From: Roseovarius sp. W115
Lineage (GTDB): Bacteria; Pseudomonadota; Alphaproteobacteria; Rhodobacterales; Rhodobacteraceae
Direction of reading: 5' to 3'
NCBI RefSeq assembly: GCF_032842945.2
Contig: NZ_CP146606.1
Span: 3,352,501-3,416,500 of the forward strand
Length of the DNA stretch: 64,000 nt
How positions within the stretch are numbered: the first letter of the stretch is position 1; every line of letters starts with the position of its first letter. Below, piece after piece: positions 63,914 through 64,000 of the stretch. The translations under genes were made by a program, and so were the position numbers. The notes below the pieces were generated by a model. That model saw nothing but the letters and a program-made list of their open reading frames with translations, ran no database searches and was not told the DNA's origin.

Positions 63914-64000
63914 CCGCCCTCTCTACAACATGACGTGCACCCCAGCAAAGCAAGGATGCGGCGCGCTGCCAAGGGGGAAGGTGGAAAAAGTTTATATCGG

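Overview
The window reads as chromosomal DNA of a Roseobacter-group alphaproteobacterium (Rhodobacteraceae). The supporting evidence is a circularly permuted two-piece tmRNA gene, an alpha-type SspB, the DUF1476 zeta subunit of F1-ATPase, a fumC-DUF4169-ribbon-helix-helix operon, a single-domain methionine synthase part next to its own corrinoid protein, and serine-cycle genes. Most of the window is dense housekeeping DNA with short gaps. Two small AT-richer patches (about 18.2-19.9 kb and 39.5-40.7 kb, the second directly behind a tRNA-Asn gene) look accessory.

Layout. 0-5.7 kb: cyclopropane-fatty-acid synthase (cut by the window edge), DNA photolyase, a class V PLP enzyme and a BCCT osmolyte transporter. 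6.1-9.3 kb: tmRNA, the chromate genes chrB-chrA, and sspB, whose product would deliver tmRNA-tagged proteins to ClpXP. 9.4-15.2 kb: fumC operon, a cytochrome P450 translationally coupled to a membrane alpha/beta-hydrolase, ccdA, tusA. 15.3-25.2 kb: RNase E, two orphan hypothetical genes among diverged repeats, a DctB/DctD two-component pair, purC-purS-purQ, F1-ATPase zeta. 25.4-32.7 kb: an MprF-like protein, homocysteine methyltransferase, radical SAM protein, corrinoid protein, PAP2 protein, DUF1638 and sufE. 32.9-39.5 kb: lipoprotein, RNase D, purMN, a CAT-anticodon tRNA, glutaredoxin, an EnvZ-like kinase, an MBL hydrolase and tRNA-Asn. 40.7-49.5 kb: a peptide-type binding protein, a Hint-domain protein, a LuxR-type regulator, and a serine-cycle block (sga, hprA, mtkA, mtkB). 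49.5-64 kb: zapA with a ZauP-like partner, transketolase, two different GAPDH genes, coaD, a CBS protein, LysR with mmsA, an MddA-like methyltransferase, an L,D-transpeptidase and a GCS2-type ligase.

Three observations stand out. First, an identical dyad GGGTAG-N7-CTACCC lies about 110 bp upstream of sga and about 100 bp upstream of mtkA, next to a divergent LuxR-type regulator with a degenerate receiver. This predicts a small serine-cycle regulon. Second, four genes (purQ, mtkB, coaD and the Hint-domain gene) are each broken by an apparent base loss; in purQ, mtkB and coaD it falls in a run of four or more identical bases, in the Hint gene in a run of three T. Restoring the bases rebuilds full-length proteins, so sequencing undercalls are more likely than real pseudogenes. 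Third, arrays of perfect tandem palindromes sit behind three short genes, two of which are paralogues.

All functions come from motif and family recognition by eye. No database search, folding or alignment program was run.
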